DNA of 6,729 nt from the NCBI GenBank assembly GCA_027001525.1, contig JALTMR010000162.1, positions 1-6,729 on the forward strand, read 5' to 3'. A program made the position numbers and the translations under genes. This document shows, in pieces, positions 1 through 5,902 of the stretch (the first letter of the stretch is position 1; every line of letters begins with the position of its first letter). The notes below the pieces were generated by a model, which was given only the letters and a program-made list of their open reading frames with translations, was not told the origin of the DNA and made no database searches. The stretch is from Gammaproteobacteria bacterium (GTDB taxonomy: Bacteria; Pseudomonadota; Gammaproteobacteria; Tenderiales; Tenderiaceae).

Positions 1-286
1 GATGAGCATCGATGCGCGCCACCTGGGGGGTCATGTCCGCACGCACGCCCATGAGACGCCCTGTCAGCTGATCAATCAGTTTAAAGGTCTGCAAGTCCAG
101 ATCTTTACCTGTACCCACCAATAGTGAATCAAGATATTCCATCAGGGGAGGCATCACCAGCTCATACCCCCACGACCTGAACAGGTCTACTAGGTCACGA
201 CGCTGCTGCTCCAGCTGCTCCGTCTGCTGTGGCAAAAGTTCTCCCACACCTTCGGGTAGCAACCAACGGTCTTTTTTAAATGACAC
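1..286 (-). CDS. hisZ: ATP phosphoribosyltransferase regulatory subunit HisZ (partial, N-terminal 95 residues)
   Basis: HisZ is a catalytically inactive paralogue of histidyl-tRNA synthetase that forms a complex with the short form of HisG and is needed for the first step of histidine synthesis. I translated the minus strand by hand: the reading frame is open from a GTG at 286 to the window edge. It contains DRWLLPEGV near the N-terminus, [20 protein letters not shown] in the middle and [14 protein letters not shown] at the cut end, which match the class II synthetase-like N-terminal part of HisZ. The GTG is preferred because AGGTG lies six bases upstream and the protein then begins just before the conserved DRWLLP block. 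The gene follows the DUF2065 gene after 26 bases, so the two are probably cotranscribed. True HisS is less likely because the DRWLLP start and the spacing of motifs are those of HisZ. The 3' part lies outside the window. Confidence 0.93.
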   Translation of the reverse strand, partial: MSFKKDRWLLPEGVGELLPQQTEQLEQQRRDLVDLFRSWGYELVMPPLMEYLDSLLVGTGKDLDLQTFKLIDQLTGRLMGVRADMTPQVARIDAH

Positions 287-292
287 TTTAAT

Positions 293-297
293 CACCT
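293..297 (-). promoter_or_regulatory. Ribosome binding site deciding the hisZ GTG start
   Basis: AGGTG on the minus strand lies six bases before the GTG at 286-284. No ATG in frame lies nearby upstream, so this site fixes the start of hisZ. Confidence 0.6.
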
Positions 298-312
298 ACT
301 TTCGCGCTATCG

Positions 313-498
313 TCAGCGCACCAAATACAACAAAACAACGCCGCCAACCATGCTTACCAAACCGGTTATACGGATAGTACGGTCATTAGCGCTGGCCATC
401 TGCTGATACAAGGTTCGCATTCTGCCCGGGCTTAAAAATGGCAGCAAACCTTCCAGCACCAATACCAACGCAATGGCTGCCAACAAATCCTGCCACAT
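313..498 (-). CDS. DUF2065 family small inner-membrane protein (YjeT-like), 61 aa
   Basis: This is a 61-residue hydrophobic protein of the DUF2065 family, the same family as E. coli YjeT, which also sits after hflC. Its molecular function is unknown. Two hydrophobic segments are visible, roughly residues 4-24 (including LVLVLEGLLPFLSP, the family's signature region) and 43-60, separated by a short polar stretch rich in charged residues, so a two-span or hairpin inner-membrane protein is likely. The start is taken as the ATG at 498, not the TTG at 510, because GGTGG lies five bases upstream of the ATG and family members begin just before the first hydrophobic segment. It lies 102 bases after hflC, with a terminator hairpin in between, and 26 bases before hisZ. 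Conserved proximity to hflKC hints at a membrane role, but that is inference from context only. Confidence 0.88.
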   Translation of the reverse strand: MWQDLLAAIALVLVLEGLLPFLSPGRMRTLYQQMASANDRTIRITGLVSMVGGVVLLYLVR

Positions 499-503
499 AT
501 TAA

Positions 504-508
504 CCACC
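504..508 (-). promoter_or_regulatory. Ribosome binding site for the DUF2065 gene
   Basis: GGTGG lies five bases upstream of the ATG at 498 and directly follows the T-tract of the terminator at 509-544. It supports the ATG over the in-frame TTG at 510, which would lie upstream of it. Confidence 0.55.
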
Positions 509-544
509 AAAAAATCGGGCGTGACACAATTGCATCACGCCCGA
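509..544 (-). terminator. Rho-independent terminator after hflC
   Basis: A perfect 10-bp inverted repeat (TCGGGCGTGA at 515-524, its complement at 535-544) encloses a 10-base loop. On the minus strand it is followed immediately by six T (509-514). The stem is GC-rich at its base and has no T-run on the plus-strand side, so it works for minus-strand transcripts only. It should end much of the hflX/hflK/hflC transcription. It ends ten bases before the DUF2065 start codon, so DUF2065-hisZ must rely on read-through or on a separate promoter. Confidence 0.88.
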
Positions 545-600
545 ATCATACGTCTCTAGCTTCGATCACTGACCAAACTAGCTAAACAACAAGACAGCAA

Positions 601-1485
601 TCACTCTTTTTTCATCTCCCCGGCGGCGCTTCCAAAGTACTTGAAGAACTCGCTATCAGGCTGAATGATCATAATATCGCTCTTGTTCTTAAATGACGCT
701 TTATACGCATTAAGACTGCGGTAGAACGCATAGAACTCCGGGTCCTTATTATAGGCACCTGCATAAATTTCAGCCGCTTTGGCATCCCCATCACCTCGTA
801 GCTGTTCAGCTTCGCGGTAGGCTTCTGCCAAGGTCACAGTACGCTGGCGATCAGCATCTGCGCGAATACGCTCCGCGGCCTCCGCCCCTTTTGAGCGCAG
901 GTCAGCAGCCACTCGTGTACGTTCTGCTTCCATACGGCGATAAACCGCCTCACTCACACCACCCTTAAGGTCGATTCGTTTGATACGCACATCGACAACA
1001 TCGATCCCAAAAGGCTCCACCTGAACATCAGTGCTGGTTCTGAGAATTTCCATAATCTCGGCACGCTCCCCAGACACCACTTCCTGAATCGTCCGCTTGG
1101 CGAATTCGCTACGCAGACTGTCTTTGATGATTTGAGACAAGCGCTGGTTAGCATTAACCTCACTGGCCCCCATGGTGGTGTAGTAAAGAGCAACATCGCT
1201 GATACGCCATTTCACGAAAGCATCAACAACGACGTTCTTCTTCTCTGCCGTCAGGAACGATTCCGGCTCGGCGTCCATGGTCAAAATACGCGCGTCAAAC
1301 TTGCGCACATTATTGATAAAGGGAACTTTAAAGTGCAAACCAGGCTCGTAGTCAGTTCGCTCGATTTTACCCAGTTGCAGCAAAATCGCCTTCTGTCCCT
1401 CATTGACAGTAAACAAGGACGACATGGCCAGCAGTGCCAACACGCCAAAGAGAATGGCAAAGCCCATTAGCTTATTCTGATTCAT
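601..1485 (-). CDS. hflC: HflC, SPFH/Band-7 subunit of the HflKC complex modulating FtsH
   Basis: HflC pairs with HflK in a large periplasm-facing membrane assembly that surrounds the AAA+ protease FtsH and modulates its degradation of membrane substrates. The 294-residue protein has one N-terminal membrane segment (about residues 7-25), then an SPFH/Band-7 domain starting near FTVNEGQKAILLQLGK, with EPGLHFKVPFINNV and the YRRMEAERTRVAADLRSKG region before a long helical, Glu/Ala/Arg-rich coiled-coil stretch (about 180-245). The C-terminal part ends in a lysine-rich tail. It is somewhat shorter than E. coli HflC (334 aa). The ATG overlaps the hflK stop by one base (TAATG), and GGGAG lies eight bases upstream inside hflK, which suggests translational coupling and matched stoichiometry. 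Older claims that HflC is itself a protease are no longer accepted. Confidence 0.97.
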   Translation of the reverse strand: MNQNKLMGFAILFGVLALLAMSSLFTVNEGQKAILLQLGKIERTDYEPGLHFKVPFINNVRKFDARILTMDAEPESFLTAEKKNVVVDAFVKWRISDVALYYTTMGASEVNANQRLSQIIKDSLRSEFAKRTIQEVVSGERAEIMEILRTSTDVQVEPFGIDVVDVRIKRIDLKGGVSEAVYRRMEAERTRVAADLRSKGAEAAERIRADADRQRTVTLAEAYREAEQLRGDGDAKAAEIYAGAYNKDPEFYAFYRSLNAYKASFKNKSDIMIIQPDSEFFKYFGSAAGEMKKE

Positions 1486-2732
1486 TAGCGTCTCTCCCTA
1501 CTGCGCAATGAGTCACGCTCTTGTTGGATGAAATCACGAGTTGGGCTGCCTGCCGCGCTTCTGATATCCAGAGCGGAAGACGCGCCCCCCATTGTCTGGG
1601 GCACCGCAGGCACGGTTTGCTGCTGCATTATTTTATCCAGCGGCAGGTAGAGCAGGTTGTTTCCGCCCTCCACGTCCACCATGACTTTCGAGGATTTCTC
1701 CAGCACACCCTCTATGGTTTCCAGGTAGAGGCGCTGACGAGTCACTTCAGGTGCCTTTTCATACTCAGTAAGAATCTGCTCAAAGCGTTGAGATTCACCT
1801 TCAGCTCTCGCAACGATCTGCTCTTTGTAAGCATTACCCTCTTCAATGAGACGGGCAGCCGCACCACGAGCCTTTGGCAGAACATCGTTGGCATAGGCCT
1901 CGGCTTCATTGATGACACGTTGTTCATCCTCGCGCGCCTTTACAGCATCATCGAATGCGTGCTGAACCTGTTCGGGTGGCTGTGCATTCTGCATGTTCAC
2001 GCTGGTCACCGTCAGGCCGGTGTTGTAGCGATCCAGAATCTTCTGGATAAGGCTCTGAACACGGGCAACGATATCACTGCGACCTTCCGTCAAAACAAAA
2101 TCCATATTGCTCTTGCCCACAACTTCACGCACCGCACTCTCTGTTGCCTCACGCAGGGTCAGATCCGGATCACGCACACTATATAGATAGTCTTTCGCAG
2201 ACTTCACCATGTACTGAATAGCAAATTGGACGTCGATAATATTTTCGTCACGCGTCAGCATCAACGCTTCACTGGGTGCTGCGGTTGTCTGGGTTGAACG
2301 TCCGCCACCGGAGCGATAACCAATTTCAACGTTACGAATCTGATCAACATTGACCCGCTGCACTGTTTCAATAGGCCAGGGCAGGCGAAAGTTCAAACCA
2401 GGCTCGATGGTATCAACATATTTTCCGAAACGAAGTACGACACCTCGTTCGGCGGGCTGGATAATGTAGATCATGTTGGCAATGACGATACCAGCAATGA
2501 CCAACAGGATCAGTATCCCCATACCGGCTGCTGCGCCCTTGCCAGGCCCGGAGGGGAGCGAACCACCTTGGTCACCGCCATCTCCCTTGCCCCCTTTACC
2601 ACCAAACAGACCGCCCAACTTTTCCTGAATGTCTTTTATTACTTTATCCAGGTCTGGCGGGCTTTGTTGGTCCTTGTTTCGGTTTCCCCAAGGGTCTTGA
2701 TCCTTAGAGCCACCCGGTTCATTCCAGGCCAT
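1485..2732 (-). CDS. hflK: HflK, SPFH/Band-7 subunit of the HflKC complex modulating FtsH
   Basis: HflK is the larger partner of HflC in the FtsH-HflKC membrane complex. From the ATG at 2732 the protein has 415 residues: the family's N-terminal signature MAWNEPGG...DPWG, the PPDLD segment, a cytosolic glycine/lysine-rich linker (about residues 39-66), one membrane helix (about 70-90), then the SPFH/Band-7 domain from QPAERGVVLRFGKYVDT through EPGLNFRLPWPIE, a long helical region (KAREDEQRVINEAEAYANDV and following) and a polar tail ending in ERDSLRSRERR. An upstream extension to 2774 is open, but the start at MAWNEPG matches known HflK proteins and has GGAG six bases before it. The gene starts 99 bases after hflX, with a likely promoter in the gap, and overlaps hflC by one base. 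Confidence 0.97.
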   Translation of the reverse strand: MAWNEPGGSKDQDPWGNRNKDQQSPPDLDKVIKDIQEKLGGLFGGKGGKGDGGDQGGSLPSGPGKGAAAGMGILILLVIAGIVIANMIYIIQPAERGVVLRFGKYVDTIEPGLNFRLPWPIETVQRVNVDQIRNVEIGYRSGGGRSTQTTAAPSEALMLTRDENIIDVQFAIQYMVKSAKDYLYSVRDPDLTLREATESAVREVVGKSNMDFVLTEGRSDIVARVQSLIQKILDRYNTGLTVTSVNMQNAQPPEQVQHAFDDAVKAREDEQRVINEAEAYANDVLPKARGAAARLIEEGNAYKEQIVARAEGESQRFEQILTEYEKAPEVTRQRLYLETIEGVLEKSSKVMVDVEGGNNLLYLPLDKIMQQQTVPAVPQTMGGASSALDIRSAAGSPTRDFIQQERDSLRSRERR

Positions 2733-2738
2733 TCGCAT

Positions 2739-2742
2739 CTCC
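2739..2742 (-). promoter_or_regulatory. Ribosome binding site deciding the hflK start
   Basis: GGAG on the minus strand lies six bases before the ATG at 2732 and supports this start over the alternative 14 codons upstream. Confidence 0.6.
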
Positions 2743-2795
2743 AATCCAATTAGGCACGTAAATTCGATCCCCACTATGACTCGCAGGAACCGGCA

Positions 2796-2824
2796 ATTGT
2801 AGAAAGCTTACCTTCTGATCGCAA
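2796..2824 (-). promoter_or_regulatory. Probable sigma70 promoter for hflK-hflC
   Basis: On the minus strand a TTGCGA -35 box (2819-2824) and a TACAAT -10 box (2796-2801) are separated by exactly 17 bases. The boxes match the sigma70 consensus at four and five of six positions. Transcription would start near 2789, about 55 bases before hflK, in the gap after the hflX stop at 2832. This would let hflKC be transcribed independently of hfq-hflX. It is a sequence prediction only. Confidence 0.5.
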
Positions 2825-2831
2825 GCCATGA

Positions 2832-4193
2832 TTACAGTTTAATGTCGGTTTGGCACGCTATCTCTGCCACCAACTCACAATCCGTATGATTCAACACACG
2901 CTCAAGCTGGCGTGGCCACAAATCAACGTCCAGCAACCACTCTCCTTTATCGCTGTGGCATTCACTCGTCACCACCCCCTCTTCAAACAACTGCGCCCGC
3001 AGCCGCCCCGCAGAGTTCGCCAAACGCAACTGGTAATGTTGTTGGCGACTAATAGCACCGAAGCGCTTCTCTTCGCCTCGAGCTCGAGCCTCCAGCCATT
3101 GCAAATATTCCGTTACCGCCTGGGTAAGCAGATCCAGGCCCTCACAATCTACCGCTGACAACCAGACACGCACCGGCCGACCATCTTCGGCTCGATCAAT
3201 TCTGGGCTCAGCCCCTTCAATCAGGTCAATCTTGTTGTAGACCTCGATTTGGGCAATATCCTCTGCCCCAACCGCCGCCAATACGTCGTTAACCTCATCA
3301 ATGCGCTCATGCCGGTGCCCATCATGGGCATCGATCACATGAAGTAACAGGCTGGCATCCTGAGTCTCTTCCAGGGTTGAACGGAAGGCTGCCACCAGGC
3401 TATGGGGGAGATGGCGGATAAATCCAACGGTATCGATCAACACCGTATCGAATTCAGTCGCCAGCTCTAATCGGCGCAACGTCGGATCAAGTGTGGCAAA
3501 CAACTTGTCCGCCGCGTAGGCATCCGCGTGAGTCAGCGCATTAAACAGGGTGGACTTGCCCGCGTTGGTATATCCCACCAAAGAAACGGTGTGAACTGAG
3601 GCCTTATGGCGCGAGCGTCGCCGATCCTGTCTCTGGCGACGGACTTTATCGAGCCGCTTGTTGAGCAGTTTGATTCGCTGACCAATCAAGCGCCGGTCGG
3701 TCTCCAGCTGTGTTTCACCCGGCCCCCGCAGGCCGATCCCCCCTTTCTGACGCTCCAGGTGAGTCCAACCCCGAATCAGACGAGTAGTTAAATGACGCAA
3801 CTGCGCCAGCTCAACCTGCAATTTACCCTCAAAGGTACGGGCCCGCTGGGCAAAAATATCAAGAATCAGGCCGGTGCGATCCAACACCCGACACTGCAAA
3901 AGACGTTCGAGATTTCGCTCTTGAGAGGGTGAAAGCGAGTGATTAAAAATCACTAAAAAAGCCTCATGAGAGGCTGCTAAATCCCGAATCTCCTCCGCCT
4001 TGCCCGTCCCCACAAAATACTTGGGATCCGGGGCCCTGCGGCTACCCAGCACAGTGGCAACTGGCTCTGCACCAGAGGAGACCACAAGCTCTTTAAACTC
4101 TCCCAACTCCTCACGCACATTTTCATCCTGAAAATCCACATGAACGAGAACAGCCTTTTCGCCCGCATCGCTCGGGCGCTCAAAAAACTCCAT
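2832..4193 (-). CDS. hflX: HflX, ribosome-associated GTPase
   Basis: HflX is a GTPase that binds the 50S subunit at the E/P site region and splits stalled or heat-damaged ribosomes. The 453-residue protein has the N-terminal HflX domain (about residues 15-200), including KYFVGTGKAEEIR, LSPSQERNLER and the long GGIGLRGPGETQLETDRR motif region. A canonical G domain follows: G1 GYTNAGKST at 207-215, a G2 threonine in FATLDPT (232-238), G3 DTVGF (254-258), G4 NKID (320-323) and G5 SA (346-347). A C-terminal domain of about 90 residues completes it. Length is slightly above E. coli HflX (426). All nucleotide-binding motifs look intact. It starts 16 bases after the hfq stop, so hfq-hflX are almost certainly one transcript. 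The ribosome binding site is weak (CAGAG), so translation may depend partly on hfq. Confidence 0.98.
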   Translation of the reverse strand: MEFFERPSDAGEKAVLVHVDFQDENVREELGEFKELVVSSGAEPVATVLGSRRAPDPKYFVGTGKAEEIRDLAASHEAFLVIFNHSLSPSQERNLERLLQCRVLDRTGLILDIFAQRARTFEGKLQVELAQLRHLTTRLIRGWTHLERQKGGIGLRGPGETQLETDRRLIGQRIKLLNKRLDKVRRQRQDRRRSRHKASVHTVSLVGYTNAGKSTLFNALTHADAYAADKLFATLDPTLRRLELATEFDTVLIDTVGFIRHLPHSLVAAFRSTLEETQDASLLLHVIDAHDGHRHERIDEVNDVLAAVGAEDIAQIEVYNKIDLIEGAEPRIDRAEDGRPVRVWLSAVDCEGLDLLTQAVTEYLQWLEARARGEEKRFGAISRQQHYQLRLANSAGRLRAQLFEEGVVTSECHSDKGEWLLDVDLWPRQLERVLNHTDCELVAEIACQTDIKL

Positions 4194-4209
4194 GCGCTAT
4201 CGCTCTGCC

Positions 4210-4458
4210 CTATTTACCGCTGGCTGAATCCTCTGGCAGTACGTGTGGCAGCTTCACATTACGGCTCGGCACAATAGTTGAAATCGCGTGTTTGTAGACC
4301 ATCTGACTCACATTATTTTTGAGCAGGACAACAAATTGATCGAAAGAGTCCACCTGTCCCTGCAATTTAATCCCGTTAACCAGATAGATAGCAACGGGTA
4401 CTTTTTCTTTGCGCAACGCATTCAAAAAAGGGTCTTGTAAGCTTTGCCCTTTACTCAT
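4210..4458 (-). CDS. hfq: Hfq, RNA-binding Sm-like chaperone
   Basis: Hfq forms a hexameric ring that binds small RNAs and mRNAs, promoting pairing and controlling stability and translation. The 82-residue protein aligns with the family without gaps. Proximal-face residues Q8, D9, F42, Y55, K56 and H57 (in the Sm2 motif YKHAIS) and distal-face Y25 and K31 are all present. The rim patch reads RKEK (residues 16-19) where E. coli has RRER, keeping positive charge. The C-terminal tail after the Sm core is short (about 15 residues), as in Pseudomonas, and unlike the longer E. coli tail (102 aa total). AGGAG lies seven bases before the ATG. The gene is 128 bases after miaA and 16 before hflX. Confidence 0.98.
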   Translation of the reverse strand: MSKGQSLQDPFLNALRKEKVPVAIYLVNGIKLQGQVDSFDQFVVLLKNNVSQMVYKHAISTIVPSRNVKLPHVLPEDSASGK

Positions 4459-4586
4459 TCGGCTTCTCCTCTAACTTATAATTTATTAGTGTTTTTACGT
4501 AGTATGCTGCATGATTAACCCCAGTCCCTCGATCATCAGCACACACAACTGTTCCAAACCTTAACATATCCAAGAGCCAAGCCGCC

Positions 4587-5531
4587 TTAGTTGAGGGCGC
4601 TTTCCAAAAATTTCAAGACCTCAGGCAACAATTCTTTTGATTCACCGTCGAACCAAGTGGTATTTGGCTCCGATCTCAGCCAGGTGAGCTGCCGTTTGGC
4701 AAACTGCCGGGTCATAATAACCCCTCGCTCAACCATTTCATCATAGCCCATCTCCCCTTCGAGATACTGCCACACCTGGCGATAGCCAACTGCCCGCATC
4801 GACGGCGTATTCAGATCCAGATCTCCCCGCCCTTTCAAAGCCGCGACCTCATCCACCATCCCTTGTGCCAGCATTAGCCGAAAACGTTTCTCAATACGCT
4901 GATGCAGCACCGTACGCTCAGATGGGCAAACCACTATTTTCGCAACTTTATAAGGGAAGGAAGCCACCTCACTCCGTCGATGCAACTCCGTCATCGACTG
5001 CCCCGACAACTCATACACCTCCAGCGCCCGCTGGATTCTTTGAGGGTCATTTGGGTGAATGCGCGCTGCAGATACGGGGTCTACCGCCCGCAAACGTTCA
5101 TGCATCCCGTGCCAACCTATCCTCGCTGCTTCAGCATCCAGCCGTGCCCGCACCTCGGGACTGGCATCCGGCAGCGCCGCCATACCCCGCTCCAAAGCGC
5201 GATAATAGAGCATGGTGCCACCCACCAGCACAGGCACTCTCCCGGCTGCAGTAATCTCTGCCATAGCAGCCAATGCATCTTCCCGAAAACGAGCCGCAGA
5301 ATAAATTTCTGCGGGATCCAGAATATCGATCAGACGGTGAGGGTATCGCTCAAGCAGCGCAGAAGCGGGCTTGGCCGTACCGATATCCATGCCCTTATAC
5401 ACGAGTGCAGAATCAACACTGATGATTTCACACGGAAAAGCGTCATGAACCGCCAGGGATAGGTCTGTTTTACCCGCAGCCGTCGGCCCCATAATAAAAA
5501 TTGCGGGAGGTAGATCAGCCACTAGAGACAA
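4587..5531 (-). CDS. miaA: tRNA dimethylallyltransferase MiaA
   Basis: MiaA transfers a dimethylallyl group to N6 of A37 in tRNAs reading UNN codons, the first step toward ms2i6A. The protein has the P-loop GPTAAGKT (residues 15-22 from the TTG start), [18 protein letters not shown] with the key aspartate at about residue 40, [43 protein letters not shown] and the C-terminal [15 protein letters not shown]. All regions expected for a complete enzyme are present, and 314 residues is close to the E. coli length (316). The start is uncertain. There is no ATG before the P-loop strand other than one inside it at 5492; TTG at 5531 or GTG at 5522 give sensible N-termini ([15 protein letters not shown] or [12 protein letters not shown]), and neither has a strong ribosome binding site. 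The frame is open up to 5681, but that part runs through tRNA sequence and is not coding. mutL is not upstream; a tRNA fragment is. Confidence 0.95.
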   Translation of the reverse strand: MSLVADLPPAIFIMGPTAAGKTDLSLAVHDAFPCEIISVDSALVYKGMDIGTAKPASALLERYPHRLIDILDPAEIYSAARFREDALAAMAEITAAGRVPVLVGGTMLYYRALERGMAALPDASPEVRARLDAEAARIGWHGMHERLRAVDPVSAARIHPNDPQRIQRALEVYELSGQSMTELHRRSEVASFPYKVAKIVVCPSERTVLHQRIEKRFRLMLAQGMVDEVAALKGRGDLDLNTPSMRAVGYRQVWQYLEGEMGYDEMVERGVIMTRQFAKRQLTWLRSEPNTTWFDGESKELLPEVLKFLESALN

Positions 5532-5633
5532 CGATTCCGGCAGGGAAACAAAACTCCGGATCGCACAATCGCACAGGAAGAGAAGAGAAAAGCAGAAGGA
5601 GACATTCTTACTTTCAAGAGATGGATAAAGAAA

Positions 5634-5692
5634 TGGCGGAGAAGCAGGGATTCGAACCCTGGGAGGGCTACAAACCCTCAACGGTTTTCAAG
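5634..5692 (-). tRNA. 3' half of a tRNA-Ser(UGA) gene (likely integration scar)
   Basis: Read on the minus strand, this is a tRNA from position 32 to the CCA end. It has an anticodon loop CTTGAAA (anticodon TGA), the 3' anticodon strand ACCGT, a long class-II variable arm of 19 bases with a GAGGG/CCCTC stem, a T-arm CAGGG-TTCGAAT-CCCTG, the 3' acceptor strand CTTCTCC, discriminator G and encoded CCA. The long variable arm and the anticodon give serine. The 5' half is absent: the bases before the loop (GGGGC) do not pair with ACCGT, and no GGAGAAG acceptor strand occurs in the next 100 bases. The break at the anticodon loop is a known crossover position for tyrosine integrases. It is not expected to make a functional tRNA. 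The flank on the 3' side leads to miaA. Confidence 0.88.
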
Positions 5693-5842
5693 GCCCCTAA
5701 CTACTCTTTTCAAAACAACAACTTAAAATTCAACCCATTGATTTATAAGGCCATTCAGTATCAATCAAATTCATTCAACACTACTCAAACTCGCTCGAGG
5801 TGCCCCAAGATTGTCCCAAATTTTAGTGAAGATGTAAAGAAA
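5693..5842. other. AT-rich non-coding stretch between tRNA scar and IS end
   Basis: These 150 bases have no credible gene on either strand. By hand count, 5701-5840 is about 35% G+C, clearly below the flanking genes. They join the anticodon-loop breakpoint of the tRNA fragment to the end of the insertion sequence, so they are probably DNA of an integrated element next to its attachment core. They hold a direct repeat, described separately. Confidence 0.5.
5801..5819 (+). repeat. Short direct repeat, possible integrase arm-type sites
   Basis: TGCCCCAA (5801-5808) and TGTCCCAA (5812-5819) are direct repeats with one mismatch and an 11-base period, about 110 bases from the tRNA breakpoint. Paired short direct repeats at such a distance resemble arm-binding sites of tyrosine recombinases. 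That role is inference; chance is possible. Confidence 0.35.
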
Positions 5843-5862
5843 TGGACCCCGAATTTTGGACA
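5843..5862. repeat. Terminal inverted repeat of the IS3-family element (one copy)
   Basis: The 20 bases starting TGGACCCCG and ending TTTTGGACA lie 40 bases past the orfB stop and begin with the TG expected at an IS3 terminus. The mate lies outside the window, so this assignment rests on position and the terminal dinucleotide. Confidence 0.55.
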
Positions 5863-5902
5863 GCCGTTTAAGTGTATTCTGCCCACACATCCTGCGACCT
5901 GA

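Noticed and set aside
1521..2186. Long plus-strand open frame opposite hflK
   Set aside because: It is antisense to a strongly conserved gene with no recognisable domain; the same holds for the other plus-strand frames opposite hflC, hflX, miaA and the transposase.
2733..2774. HflK start 14 codons upstream
   Set aside because: The family begins at MAWN, which has GGAG at six bases; the extension resembles nothing in HflK.
4459..4586. hfq promoter with TATAAG as -10
   Set aside because: The box lies so near the gene that the start site would fall on the ribosome binding site, and no -35 match is present at 16-18 bases. The 128-base gap otherwise shows no convincing signal.
5575..5602. Purine-rich tract on the plus strand upstream of miaA
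   Set aside because: It has one pyrimidine in 28 bases, but no repeat unit, hairpin or known site that would give it a role.
5532..5681. N-terminal extension of MiaA by about 50 residues
   Set aside because: The extension translates the tRNA 3' end (giving RVRIPASPP, a usual artefact of reading through a tRNA) and a low-complexity spacer. MiaA proteins do not have it.
5501..5902. Plus-strand open frame of 133 codons across the tRNA scar
   Set aside because: It reads the antisense of the tRNA fragment ([14 protein letters not shown], a known false-gene signature) and crosses the miaA start, AT-rich spacer and IS end with no coherent domain.
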